A stretch of DNA of 64,000 bases from contig NZ_CP062165.1 of the NCBI RefSeq assembly GCF_014844075.1, forward strand, positions 558,001 to 622,000, in the 5' to 3' direction. The position numbers and the translations under genes were made by a program. Of the stretch, positions 1 to 8,314 are shown in pieces (position 1 is the stretch's first letter; every line of letters begins with the position of its first letter). The notes under the pieces are model-generated. The model was not told the DNA's origin, searched no databases, and was given only the letters and a program-made list of their open reading frames with translations. Source of the DNA: Paenibacillus sp. JNUCC-31 (GTDB lineage Bacteria > Bacillota > Bacilli > Paenibacillales > Paenibacillaceae).

Positions 1-45
1 AAAAACACCCGGAAATCCTTGATCTAAATCAAGGATTCCGGGCGT
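1..45 (-). terminator. Rho-independent terminator of the Bce-type permease gene
   Basis: Arms at 8-23 and 28-42 pair almost perfectly around a 4-nt loop, with one bulged base. On the minus strand the hairpin is followed by a T run (complement of the A run at 1-5). It sits just past the permease stop codon at 55. Confidence 0.85.
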
Positions 46-54
46 TACGAATAA

Positions 55-2013
55 TTACACCATCATTTTGCGCAGTGAAGATATATATCTCGAGCGAATA
101 ACGAAGAAATAGAAGGTTTGTGCAAGCAGAAATGCACCAAATACGGTTAATACCGGAACCGTATAATTGGTAATACCGAATTCAGTCAGAAACGGCTTAA
201 CAACAACGAGAGTTTCAACAATGGAGATCAGGATTGGGAAGAAAAAGAGAACCGCGATCTGAATCGTGGATGATCTTTTCATCTCCTGAAAACTGAGACC
301 CATTTTGGACAGGGAATGCACCATTTTCCCATCTGCCTCCAGATCCGTGTGCAGTCTGAAATACAGAAAGCTGGCGGAAGAGATCGAGAAGATTAATCCA
401 ATGAAAACGCCCAAAAAGGTAAAGAGCGCTGTCCCCTGTCTGTATCTCTCAAAATCTCCGTATCGCGTGCTCAGATATCCAGAGTATTTATCATTTGAAG
501 GGTTATCGTTTTGGATTGAATCCACGGACGAAAGCAATTGATCGCTAACCATGGCTTCCGAAGATTGCCGATCAGGCACAGCATGGCCCCAAGCCGGAAT
601 CTGATACAAATATTTCCCCGATATATAATTCTCTTTGACGTCATGTGTCATTGCTTTGTACTTTTCATCCGGGACCACGACAACGCCTGTGGCATAGATC
701 AGGTTTGCAAACCTGGGCTCTATGTCTGTAGCCGTAACCTTTGCTTGCACTGTGCCAGCGTCCAGATTTAACGTCAACGTGTCTCCTTTCACATCATTGC
801 GAAACCTGTTTCGTTCAATCTGATCCTGATTCTCATCATTACGGGAATCCACAAAAATCACTGATTCAGCATCCAATTGGTACTCCTTTTTTCCTTGGAT
901 TGCATTGAATCGATTGTAATGACTTAGCGGCATGACTGACACAGCACTCTGATCCGCATCAGCCCAGAAATATTCCAGGTAAACTTGCTGATAATCCAAG
1001 CCTGCGGCTTCAAGTCTCGAATCTATTGATGTCAGATCCAGACGATCCGATGGCTCGTATGCATTGTATTGGATTGGAAAATCATTATTTGTAAACTGTT
1101 CCCGGTTCTGCTGATCCAGTGACAAAATGACAACTGCACTCATGGAAGCAATGGCTATAACCACCGTCACCATAAACAGCATTCTTGCGTTGTCTTTGAT
1201 TTTGTAACTCATTTCCGAAATCCACAGTAATCGCGTCCCATGCCATACTCGTTTACGATTACGCTTCAGGAGCCGGATGGCAAGAACGGAGAGTTGGGAG
1301 TAAAAGAAATAGGTTCCCGCAATACCTGTTACTGCGGCAATCAATATGGTCCCGCCATTCAGCTCGCTGCGCAGTGCAACGAATCCCGCTGTAAGTAATG
1401 CCAGTCCCAGAAGTGAGAAGAACCATGAAGCTTTGGGCTCCTTTTTGGGTTTGCTGGTACCTGTTAAGAGCTCCAATGCCCGCTTGTTCCCGATAAAAAC
1501 CAGCGTGAAGAGCGAAATGCAGAAGAATAGCAGCAAAAAGGCTACTACCGTAATCAGAATCGCTTTGATCGGAAAATAAAAGGGCAGATCATCCATACCA
1601 ATAAAACGAGTGGTTAACATCAGGAACAACTTCGACAGCAACATGCCTCCGCCAATACCGGCAATAATGGACAGGCAGCCGATCAACATGTTTTCCAGAA
1701 CAACCAATTTCCGAATCTGTCCAGGTTCAGCACCAAGTATGGTCAGAATGCCAAACTCCTTGTTCCGTGATTTAAGAAAAGCACTGATGGAATACATGAC
1801 AAAGAAAAATGCAAACACATACACAATAACCGATGCTACCTGCATACCTGTAGCGGTTGTTGCACCAATCGGTAATTCTTTCACATATGGATGATAGGTA
1901 AACATGGCGTAAGCGAAAAAAATCATGACCATAAACACACTACTGAGAAAAAAAGCAATATACGCTCGCCCATTCCGGCGAATGTTGTTAAACGCGAACT
2001 GAGGAAAGCTCAT
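55..2013 (-). CDS. Bce-type ABC transporter permease (FtsX-like)
   Basis: Membrane subunit of a peptide-antibiotic sensing and detoxification ABC transporter (BceB family). The 652-residue product has a first membrane helix at about residues 16-38, further N-terminal helices, an extracellular soluble segment of about 200 residues between the seventh and eighth helices, and a C-terminal helix group. This is the usual ten-helix BceB plan, in which the large loop binds the peptide. An in-frame extension upstream to 2157 is possible, but a GGGGAGGG ribosome binding site sits directly before the ATG at 2013, so I chose that start. It overlaps the ATPase gene by 26 bp, which indicates translational coupling. 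The upstream two-component genes make sensing of a cell-wall-active peptide the likely role; the actual substrate is not visible. Confidence 0.9.
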   Translation of the reverse strand: MSFPQFAFNNIRRNGRAYIAFFLSSVFMVMIFFAYAMFTYHPYVKELPIGATTATGMQVASVIVYVFAFFFVMYSISAFLKSRNKEFGILTILGAEPGQIRKLVVLENMLIGCLSIIAGIGGGMLLSKLFLMLTTRFIGMDDLPFYFPIKAILITVVAFLLLFFCISLFTLVFIGNKRALELLTGTSKPKKEPKASWFFSLLGLALLTAGFVALRSELNGGTILIAAVTGIAGTYFFYSQLSVLAIRLLKRNRKRVWHGTRLLWISEMSYKIKDNARMLFMVTVVIAIASMSAVVILSLDQQNREQFTNNDFPIQYNAYEPSDRLDLTSIDSRLEAAGLDYQQVYLEYFWADADQSAVSVMPLSHYNRFNAIQGKKEYQLDAESVIFVDSRNDENQDQIERNRFRNDVKGDTLTLNLDAGTVQAKVTATDIEPRFANLIYATGVVVVPDEKYKAMTHDVKENYISGKYLYQIPAWGHAVPDRQSSEAMVSDQLLSSVDSIQNDNPSNDKYSGYLSTRYGDFERYRQGTALFTFLGVFIGLIFSISSASFLYFRLHTDLEADGKMVHSLSKMGLSFQEMKRSSTIQIAVLFFFPILISIVETLVVVKPFLTEFGITNYTVPVLTVFGAFLLAQTFYFFVIRSRYISSLRKMMV

Positions 2014-2758
2014 GCGAATTCCCTCCCCAGAACGACAATGTATCAATAATCCGCTGAAAGAACGTCTGACGGTTATCTCCCCGATGCACTTCGGCAGCGA
2101 GCTTTCCATCCTTGATAAACACAATCCGATGGCAATAACTTGCGGCGAGTGGATCATGGGTGACCAGCATAATGGTTGTTTTCTCCTGCTGGTTGATCTG
2201 TTCGAGCGATTCCATTACCGCTTGCGATGATGTCGAATCCAGCGCACCTGTCGGTTCATCAGCCAGTACAATGGATGGCATATTAATCATGGCTCTGGCG
2301 ATGGCTGTACGCTGCCGTTGCCCGCCTGAAATCTCATAGACGCGTTTATCCAGAATGTGATCGATTCCAAGTTGAGCGGTGATTCGATTGAGCCTGCTCT
2401 CCATCTCTTTGAGTTTGACCTTGTCCAGCGTCAATGGGAGTACGATATTTTCAGCTACGGTCAGAGTGTCGAGCAGATTGAAATCCTGAAATACAAACCC
2501 GAGTTCCCTGCGTCGGAACATGGCCAGTTGTTTCTTTTTCATCTCAAACGGATTCATGCCATTAATCAGAACTTTGCCCGAACTTGGCTCATCAATGGTC
2601 GACACCATATTGAGCAGAGTCGTTTTCCCACTACCCGATGGCCCCATAATCCCTACAAATTCACCCTGCTTGATGGTCAGATGAATATCACTAAGGGCTT
2701 GCGTCTGCACTTTGCCCTGATACACTTTGTTTAGTGCCGATACTTGCAACATTTCCAT
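1988..2758 (-). CDS. Bce-type ABC transporter ATP-binding protein
   Basis: ATPase partner of the downstream permease (BceA/MacB-like). The 256-residue protein shows Walker A GPSGSGKTTL at about residue 39, the ABC signature SGGQRQR, and Walker B IVLADEPTGALD, whose TGALD ending is typical of the BceA/LolD/MacB group. The C-terminus runs about 30 residues past the usual core. A GGAGGGG ribosome binding site lies 8 nt before the ATG. A 180-bp gap with a candidate operator separates it from the kinase gene, so the transporter pair probably has its own promoter, activated by the linked response regulator as in the BceRS-BceAB paradigm. Confidence 0.93.
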   Translation of the reverse strand: MEMLQVSALNKVYQGKVQTQALSDIHLTIKQGEFVGIMGPSGSGKTTLLNMVSTIDEPSSGKVLINGMNPFEMKKKQLAMFRRRELGFVFQDFNLLDTLTVAENIVLPLTLDKVKLKEMESRLNRITAQLGIDHILDKRVYEISGGQRQRTAIARAMINMPSIVLADEPTGALDSTSSQAVMESLEQINQQEKTTIMLVTHDPLAASYCHRIVFIKDGKLAAEVHRGDNRQTFFQRIIDTLSFWGGNSHELSSVRV

Positions 2759-2838
2759 AGGTGTTTCCCCTCCAATTGAACGATCTTGGTTTTCATACCC
2801 TTATCCTAAACGACCTCCCACAACCCTGCTATCGATTT

Positions 2839-2870
2839 ACCTTAAACTTTCCTTACACGGCGTTTAAGGT
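2839..2870 (-). promoter_or_regulatory. Inverted-repeat operator candidate upstream of the Bce-type transporter genes
   Basis: Perfect 9-bp inverted arms ACCTTAAAC (2839-2847) and GTTTAAGGT (2862-2870), separated by 14 bp, lie about 80-110 bp before the ATPase start. BceR-like regulators bind inverted repeats upstream of the transporter promoter, so this is the likely target of the neighbouring response regulator. No convincing -35/-10 pair could be fixed downstream. Confidence 0.5.
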
Positions 2871-2905
2871 TATGTTCCCTTCCATGCGAAATCCCCACTT
2901 CCATG

Positions 2906-2938
2906 AAAAAAAGCACCTCACCCATGGGCAAAGCGCCT
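2906..2938 (-). terminator. Probable terminator after the histidine kinase gene
   Basis: Immediately past the kinase stop codon the minus-strand RNA can fold into a hairpin of about 12 bp rich in G-U pairs around a CAUG loop, followed by seven T. It would separate the regulator-kinase transcript from the transporter transcript. Confidence 0.4.
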
Positions 2939-3928
2939 CTATTTCCGATTCATCCAGCTGAATCTGACCAATGTTCCTTCATCCGGTTTGGAGAACAATT
3001 CAATCTGGTTACCCAAACGTGAACTAACCTCACGAACCAGATACAGTCCCATGCCTGTAGATTCATGATACTGTCTTCCCCGCTCTCCAGTGAAGTAAGG
3101 ATTAAACACGCGATGAATATCTTCAGCCGATATGCCGATTCCCTGATCCTGTATATCCAATACAATTCGTTCTTCCTTTACATAGGCGGTGATTATGACT
3201 TTTTTGCCGGCTTTGCTGTCAGAGTAGTTGACGGCATTGGTCAAAATCTGGGTAAATATAAACCGCAACCATTTGGAATCACTGTATATGTGAAAATCTT
3301 CTTCCATTTGGATTACCGGAGTAATACCTTTGCGTATAAACAAACGTCGATTCTCGGCGATACTGCTCCGAACGACCTCAGATAATGACAGACGCTCCAC
3401 GCGGAAATCCCCTTCGAACTGCTCCAGCCGGGAAGAATGCAGCACCATTTCAAGTCCTTTACGCAGCTTATCCAGCTCATCCTGAATACTGGCAGCTGTC
3501 CTATCCTCCACGTCTTCAAGTGTTAATTGAATAATCGAAAGCGGAGTCTTCATCTGATGTACCCAACGGTTCATGAATATAACCTGCTGTTCCTTACGAG
3601 TACGTAAATGGCCGATCGCATGCTGACGGTTACGCTCCAGTTCGTGCATTAATTGGTGGATGGCTTCAGCTACAGGAGCTGCACCAAGCGATTGTAAAGG
3701 CTCCTCTACCAGTAGTTGCGGCTGTTGGAGTGCTTGATAATAATGACGTAACTGAACATAACGTACGACCAGATACACAATCAGTACCACTGTGCTTAGC
3801 AACATGCCATAGAGAATGATTTTCAACGGCCGCTCTTCACCCGAGAGCCAATATGCACAAGGAACCATCACCATCTGCAATAAATAGAATCCGAATAAAG
3901 TAAGCTGGTCTTTCAGAAAGAGCTTCAT
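2939..3928 (-). CDS. Intramembrane-sensing histidine kinase (BceS-like)
   Basis: Sensor kinase of 329 residues. Two membrane helices (about 11-30 and 36-58) are separated by only a few residues, so there is no extracellular sensor domain. This is the hallmark of kinases that sense through their partner BceAB transporter. H-box VHQMKTPLSIIQ at about residue 128; N-box ILTNAVNYS; G1 DQGIGI; G2 GMGLYLV. The start overlaps the stop of the response regulator by 4 bp (ATGA), so the two are co-translated. Function is assigned from this architecture and the flanking regulator and transporter genes. Confidence 0.92.
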   Translation of the reverse strand: MKLFLKDQLTLFGFYLLQMVMVPCAYWLSGEERPLKIILYGMLLSTVVLIVYLVVRYVQLRHYYQALQQPQLLVEEPLQSLGAAPVAEAIHQLMHELERNRQHAIGHLRTRKEQQVIFMNRWVHQMKTPLSIIQLTLEDVEDRTAASIQDELDKLRKGLEMVLHSSRLEQFEGDFRVERLSLSEVVRSSIAENRRLFIRKGITPVIQMEEDFHIYSDSKWLRFIFTQILTNAVNYSDSKAGKKVIITAYVKEERIVLDIQDQGIGISAEDIHRVFNPYFTGERGRQYHESTGMGLYLVREVSSRLGNQIELFSKPDEGTLVRFSWMNRK

Positions 3929-4638
3929 TGCATTCCCTCCTGGAAGCGTGATTCGAGATCAAGCAATCGATAGCCCGCTCCCCGAACGGTTTCCAAAATC
4001 TCATCAGCCCCCAGATCCTTCAGCTTGCGGCGAACACGTGTAATATACACATTCAACGTATTATCATCAATAAAATGCTGATCTTCCCACATGAGTTCAA
4101 GCAGCCGTTCGCGGCCAACAACCCGACCTGCCTTGCCCATCAGTGCTTCGACCAACACGGATTCTTTTTGTGTCAGTTCCACGGAACGACCATCATACTC
4201 CAGTACATATCTCTCGGGATACAGCAGCATGGAACCATTCTTCACTTTCATTTCTTGTTGTACAGCTGCATACATCCCATATGCCCTACGCAATTGACTG
4301 CGAACCTTGGCCAGAACAACCTCATATTGAAAAGGTTTCGTAATATAATCATCCGCCCCGTGCTCCAGCGCCATGACCTGATCCATACCACTGTCACGAG
4401 CCGAAATAAACAGAATAGGACATATGGAATGTGTACGAATCTGTCTGCACCAATAATATCCATCGAACTGGGGCAAATTCACATCCATGAGCACCAGATC
4501 CGGTCCGTTTTCCACGAATTCATCCAATACATGACGGAAACCAGTTACAGTCTGCACCTGAAAACCGTTTCGAATCAGATATGCACCCAGCAATCCTGCG
4601 AGCTTGGCATCATCTTCAACCAGCAATATCGATTGCAT
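3925..4638 (-). CDS. OmpR-family response regulator (BceR-like)
   Basis: Two-domain regulator of 237 residues: receiver (acidic patch EDD near residue 8, phospho-acceptor Asp in VLMDVNLP, conserved Lys in ITKPF) and C-terminal winged helix ending VRGAGYRL. An ATG 18 bp further upstream is in frame but has no ribosome binding site, while AGAGGG lies about 6 nt before the ATG at 4638, so I use the latter. It is the first gene of the Bce-type module and probably activates the transporter operon downstream through the inverted repeat at 2839-2870. Confidence 0.92.
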   Translation of the reverse strand: MQSILLVEDDAKLAGLLGAYLIRNGFQVQTVTGFRHVLDEFVENGPDLVLMDVNLPQFDGYYWCRQIRTHSICPILFISARDSGMDQVMALEHGADDYITKPFQYEVVLAKVRSQLRRAYGMYAAVQQEMKVKNGSMLLYPERYVLEYDGRSVELTQKESVLVEALMGKAGRVVGRERLLELMWEDQHFIDDNTLNVYITRVRRKLKDLGADEILETVRGAGYRLLDLESRFQEGMQ

Positions 4639-4721
4639 TGTCAACCCTCTTTCCATACTTTAAACATGGCTTCTAACATCTAGTTTACCATTCTAGTCAA
4701 AAACAGTTTGGAAATAAAGGG

Positions 4722-5822
4722 TCAGACCACCAAACGTCCACGTTTTTCCGCCAAGCCAATGGTTGCTTCCACCCCGGAATTAAATTCAAGAAAGTCCTGT
4801 TCTACACCGTCGCTGAAAATAACTCCATCCTCTGGCATCTGTGATACGATCCGCAAAGGCTGTTTCGGATGAATCTGTCCAAACACCAGATTGGCAGCCG
4901 TCGTCCGGCTGGGAAAGGGCTCACGTACCGTAAAGTACAGATACGGTGCATCCCAACCGAATGAATTCAGATGACTTATGCCTCCATGTGAGGAAATGGT
5001 TGCAGGAGCTTTCGTTTCTAAAGCCCCTTTTTCCTGAACAACGTCAGAACTGAAATGGTTTTTGCCTCGATTGGAGAAAATCTGTCCATCTGAATGGATG
5101 AGCTGCCATGCCTCTGAGCCTACGACTCCAGCAGCGCCTGTTAACACACTTTTAAACCATCCCGTCGATCCCATTCCGGTAGATACAATTACACCACTGG
5201 AGGATTGCTGTTCTACCGAGGAGCCCAATCGAACTTCATAACGGGCGGAGACATGAGTCTTCCGGCCAATGAACAGATCGTTAACGCCATACAGATATTG
5301 CCCATCGTTCAACTCGACTTTGGCCAGGGTCACCTCTTTCAGGGAGCGCCGTTTACGAATAACATCGGGAATAATGAAGCTTAGATCCTCCACGGTAAAT
5401 GGCAGCAGTACCCCATCCCATCGCATCGGATCAGGATTTACACCAATGAGCGGTTGTTCGGTTACATACTTGAGTGTATTGGCAACAAGACCATCCTGTC
5501 CGATCACAACCACAATGTCCTGTGCTCCAAAGATGAAGTTGGGTACATGCTCCCGATCAATCGTCTGAACCCGGCCCAACGGGCTCAGCTGCTGCTGGGC
5601 CTGCTGTACTGCATGATGATAACGCCTATCCTCCTCCAGGTAATCACTAAAATCTGCTCCCAGTCGTTCAATATAGAACTGGGCTTGCTGGACCGTATTA
5701 TACCGTACCACCAATTCTTCCAGCCTTGTTCTTCGTTTGACCAAAATCAACTTGTATTCGGTCATTCGCTCTTCTGCAACAGGGTGTGCTGCTACTGGTT
5801 TGCTTGCTTTACCCAATCTCAT
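4722..5822 (-). CDS. NAD-kinase-like protein coupled to an SPFH protein
   Basis: A 366-residue protein whose middle and C-terminal parts resemble the NAD(+)/NADH kinase (diacylglycerol-kinase-like) fold. The nucleotide motif GGDGT appears as GQDGL in VVVIGQDGLVANTLKY, followed by PLIGVNPDP. The NE motif is VND, and the glycine-rich strand is STGMGSTGW. These substitutions at the phosphate-binding positions make it divergent from housekeeping NAD kinases, and an N-terminal region of about 100 residues is extra. The start ATG overlaps the last base of the SPFH stop (TGATG), with AAGGAGG about 9 nt before it, so the two are translationally coupled. Activity could be NAD kinase, another sugar or lipid kinase, or nucleotide sensing; the sequence does not decide. 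Confidence 0.65.
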   Translation of the reverse strand: MRLGKASKPVAAHPVAEERMTEYKLILVKRRTRLEELVVRYNTVQQAQFYIERLGADFSDYLEEDRRYHHAVQQAQQQLSPLGRVQTIDREHVPNFIFGAQDIVVVIGQDGLVANTLKYVTEQPLIGVNPDPMRWDGVLLPFTVEDLSFIIPDVIRKRRSLKEVTLAKVELNDGQYLYGVNDLFIGRKTHVSARYEVRLGSSVEQQSSSGVIVSTGMGSTGWFKSVLTGAAGVVGSEAWQLIHSDGQIFSNRGKNHFSSDVVQEKGALETKAPATISSHGGISHLNSFGWDAPYLYFTVREPFPSRTTAANLVFGQIHPKQPLRIVSQMPEDGVIFSDGVEQDFLEFNSGVEATIGLAEKRGRLVV

Positions 5823-6859
5823 CACGCACGACCTCCTTGCTCTCTTGCCTGAGGCGTCATTAATCCTTGCAGCAGATCGGGCGAGATGTTCAGCTGTCCA
5901 ATCTTCCCGGCATTCTCCGCCAGTTCCTGGAACGCAAGGGCTATCAGTTTATCCGAATTCATCCCCATATTAGCCATCGCTTGCAGCACATTCGGCTCAA
6001 CATTCTGTAATGAATTCATTACGGCAGCAATTTCATAGGCTTTCGCATCAGCTTCGGCATTGTGATTGGCAATCGTCAATTCAATAAGCTGTCGCTTCCG
6101 TTCCTCCATCGCTGTATTGAACTGGAGCTGCTCCTGTTCCATCTCATTCTGTTTCTGTTTCACCGAGCGCTCGGCATGCAATTGGGTTTCACGAATTTGT
6201 TGTTTCTTCGTCTCAACGGCAATTTCCGTGTTCAACTCGTTCTCCTTCACTCTGCGCTCCTGTTCAATGGAAGCATTGCGACGTACATACAGTGCCTCGT
6301 CAGCCTGTCGCAAAATGTCTTCCCTCGCTTGTGCTTCCAGAGCACGCATGGTCTCTTTATTGGGTAAAATGGCAAGGATGGACAGACTCATTAACTCTAC
6401 GCCCAGTTTCTCCAGTTCTTCACTCTGAACCACTTCCCGTTTCATGCTGCTTGCCAGTCGTTCACTGGATTGAATGGCCTCCTTCAGCGGCATTTGTTCC
6501 AGGTGTTTTTTGGTTAGCACTTTGGCAATCGTGATCACACGTTGATCCAGCTTGCCAGGGTCATCGGAGATGTATCGGTTTTTACGCAAATTGTACGTGT
6601 AATTCAAGCTTTGGGTAATTTTCGTATAATCAACAATTCGATAGCTCAGTTGGCCTTGGACGGTAACCGTCTGATAATCAGCCGTGATCTCTTCGAACAT
6701 GAATGGTACATCCACCGAAGATACGGGCAAAACGACCACCGAAGTGGTTGGCTCATAATAATAAAAGGACAAACCTACACCTTGACGTTGTACCTGACCA
6801 TTCTTCACTTTCATTACATACTCACTGGGTTGAAACTTCACGAATCGGAATCCAAACAT
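5822..6859 (-). CDS. SPFH/band 7 domain protein
   Basis: A 345-residue stomatin/prohibitin-like protein. The SPFH domain covers about residues 5-185, followed by a long charged coiled coil (about 190-275, rich in E, K, Q and R) and a C-terminal tail rich in small residues. Unlike membrane-anchored flotillins it has no N-terminal membrane helix: it starts MFGFRFVKFQPSEY. It may therefore be cytosolic or peripherally attached. It is the first gene of a two-gene unit with the NAD-kinase-like protein. A strong sigma-A promoter overlapped by palindromes precedes it, which suggests tight repression. The molecular role is unknown; scaffolding of membrane or enzyme assemblies is the general property of the family. 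Confidence 0.85.
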   Translation of the reverse strand: MFGFRFVKFQPSEYVMKVKNGQVQRQGVGLSFYYYEPTTSVVVLPVSSVDVPFMFEEITADYQTVTVQGQLSYRIVDYTKITQSLNYTYNLRKNRYISDDPGKLDQRVITIAKVLTKKHLEQMPLKEAIQSSERLASSMKREVVQSEELEKLGVELMSLSILAILPNKETMRALEAQAREDILRQADEALYVRRNASIEQERRVKENELNTEIAVETKKQQIRETQLHAERSVKQKQNEMEQEQLQFNTAMEERKRQLIELTIANHNAEADAKAYEIAAVMNSLQNVEPNVLQAMANMGMNSDKLIALAFQELAENAGKIGQLNISPDLLQGLMTPQAREQGGRA

Positions 6860-6883
6860 GGTTCATTCCCCATTTCTCAATAT

Positions 6884-6940
6884 TATCATTATGATATTAT
6901 CGAAATGATATCAAAGAAGTTCAATATTGTCAATATGACA
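6884..6940. promoter_or_regulatory. Tandem operator-like palindromes over the SPFH promoter
   Basis: Three short palindromes are packed over the promoter: TATCATTATGATA (6884-6896), TATCGAAATGATA (6898-6910, covering the -10 box) and TGTCAATATGACA (6928-6940, covering the -35 box). The first two are 14 bp apart, that is on nearly the same helix face, as expected for a repressor bound in tandem. No regulator gene is adjacent. Confidence 0.55.
6905..6933 (-). promoter_or_regulatory. Sigma-A promoter of the SPFH / NAD-kinase-like unit
   Basis: On the minus strand, TTGACA (complement of 6928-6933) and TATCAT (complement of 6905-6910) are 17 bp apart, 46 bp before the SPFH start codon. This is a near-consensus vegetative promoter. 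Confidence 0.75.
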
Positions 6941-6968
6941 TTAACAAATCCCTTTTTCTTTTGACAGC

Positions 6969-7007
6969 AAAAAAAACCGCCCCAGGCCAAAGGCCCAAGA
7001 CAGGTTG
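6969..7007 (-). terminator. Terminator of the siderophore-binding lipoprotein gene
   Basis: Minus-strand hairpin with a GGCC-TTT-GGCC tip and a lower AACC/GGTT stem, followed by eight T. It lies downstream of the gene ending at 7139. Confidence 0.65.
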
Positions 7008-7073
7008 ATTTTCTATAATAATAATCAGTAATGACTACTTATGATGGATTGGACGTTATTTTAACATTACCTG

Positions 7074-7103
7074 TAACATTAACATTAACATTAACATTAA
7101 CAT
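7074..7103. repeat. Hexanucleotide tandem repeat TAACAT x5
   Basis: Five perfect TAACAT units, with degenerate flanking copies on both sides, lie between the lipoprotein stop codon and its terminator. It is a simple repeat in a 3' untranslated region and probably length-variable; no function is evident. Confidence 0.9.
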
Positions 7104-7138
7104 TAAGACTAACAGCAACCCCGTCGCTGCTCATTTAT

Positions 7139-8155
7139 TTATTTGCTTTGTTCAGCACTCTTCGTGATCAGATCAACAAACAAATCAATCTGGGCTGTAA
7201 TGGCAATCGGATCATACCGATAGAATGTATCAAAATCATTCTCAAAGAATCGGTGATTCTTCACCGCATCCAGACCGTTCCACACATTGGACTGTTTGAA
7301 TTCCTTCAACGCCTCTCCCTTTTTCTCGGGATCGTACACGGTCATGAACATATAATCCGCTGCGTATTCAGGCAGCACTTCCAGAGATAGTTGGGCAGTT
7401 TGATTATCATTACTTACCTTGCTTGGCATTTTCAATTTCAAAGCGTTATAGACGGCTTGCCCGCCTCGGCCAGCATTATCACCAAACGTCCATAGGTCAC
7501 CTTTGTCTGTCAACTCGTACAAACCAACGGTTGTATTTTCGTCCACGATGCCTTTCAGCTTCTCGCGTCCTTCAGCCGCCTTTTTCTCATACTCGGCAAT
7601 GAACGTCTTCGCCTGCTCCGGTTGACCGATCAAATCACCAAACAGCTCAACGGTCTTGTAGATATCTGTCGCTGTGCCGTATGGGATATGTACGGTTGGC
7701 GCAATTTTGGACAGTTCCTCATAGTTATCATCATACATCACAACAATCAAGTCAGGCTGTAACTCCAGCGTCTTCTCCACGTTAACCGGATAACCCACAT
7801 CAGAGGTGTCTTTCAGCTGTTCCTTAATGAACGGATTGTCAAAAGCACTTGGCTCCACACCGACCAAATCCCCGCCTACAGACAGGATTTCGCCACCATA
7901 GTAATCGGTCACAATACGCTTGGGATGTGCAGGAATGGTGATAGTTCCTTTGTCCGTCTCATAGTCGCGTGTTTCACTTTCCGTTGATTTATTCTGAACT
8001 GAATCGGTTCCATTGGATTCCTGATTCTCTGTCGTCTGTCCTCGCTCGCTTCCCGTATCATCCATTGCCTTTTCTGCATTTCCGCAACCCGCTAGAACAA
8101 GCGCAAACACAATGAATAATGTGTAAATGGACAGCATCGATTTGGATTTAAACAT
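7139..8155 (-). CDS. Iron-siderophore ABC transporter substrate-binding lipoprotein
   Basis: A 338-residue FhuD/FecB-type periplasmic-binding-fold lipoprotein. The signal peptide ends in lipobox LVLAGC (Cys24), followed by an acidic Ser/Thr/Gln-rich linker to about residue 65. The binding domain contains RIVTDYYGGEILSVGGDLVG and LELQPDLIVVMYDD, typical of the type III ligand-binding fold. It would capture a ferric siderophore outside the membrane and deliver it to a permease encoded elsewhere; no permease or ATPase gene is adjacent. A Fur box at 8192-8210 sits immediately downstream of the -10 box, so expression should rise in iron starvation. The siderophore class cannot be told from sequence alone. 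Confidence 0.9.
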   Translation of the reverse strand: MFKSKSMLSIYTLFIVFALVLAGCGNAEKAMDDTGSERGQTTENQESNGTDSVQNKSTESETRDYETDKGTITIPAHPKRIVTDYYGGEILSVGGDLVGVEPSAFDNPFIKEQLKDTSDVGYPVNVEKTLELQPDLIVVMYDDNYEELSKIAPTVHIPYGTATDIYKTVELFGDLIGQPEQAKTFIAEYEKKAAEGREKLKGIVDENTTVGLYELTDKGDLWTFGDNAGRGGQAVYNALKLKMPSKVSNDNQTAQLSLEVLPEYAADYMFMTVYDPEKKGEALKEFKQSNVWNGLDAVKNHRFFENDFDTFYRYDPIAITAQIDLFVDLITKSAEQSK

Positions 8156-8191
8156 AAATATGATAGCCCCCTATAATTCAACGCTTTTTAT

Positions 8192-8210
8192 GATAATGGT
8201 AATCATTATC
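8192..8210 (-). promoter_or_regulatory. Fur box of the siderophore-binding lipoprotein gene
   Basis: GATAATGGTAATCATTATC matches the classical 19-bp Fur consensus GATAATGATAATCATTATC at 18 of 19 positions. It lies 6 bp downstream of the -10 box, across the predicted transcription start. Confidence 0.9.
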
Positions 8211-8216
8211 AATTAG

Positions 8217-8246
8217 ATCATAGCAGAATTGGTCTCTATCTGTCTA
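8217..8246 (-). promoter_or_regulatory. Sigma-A promoter of the siderophore-binding lipoprotein gene
   Basis: Minus strand: TAGACA (complement of 8241-8246), 18-bp spacer, TATGAT (complement of 8217-8222). The Fur box begins just downstream. Confidence 0.6.
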
Positions 8247-8258
8247 CCATTTAGATGA

Positions 8259-8301
8259 ATAAACAAACATAGGGATCGAGCCAGAAAGGCCCGATCCCTA
8301 T
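8259..8301 (-). terminator. Terminator of the GH53 galactanase gene
   Basis: Strong inverted repeat with arms ATAGGGATCG and CGATCCCTAT extended by GCC/GGC around an AGAAA loop, followed on the minus strand by GTTTGTTTATT. It lies just past the galactanase stop at 8315. Confidence 0.8.
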
Positions 8302-8314
8302 CTCATGTATACAC

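Noticed and set aside
4075..4683. 202-codon plus-strand frame opposite the response regulator
   Set aside because: Shadow of a well-supported response regulator gene.
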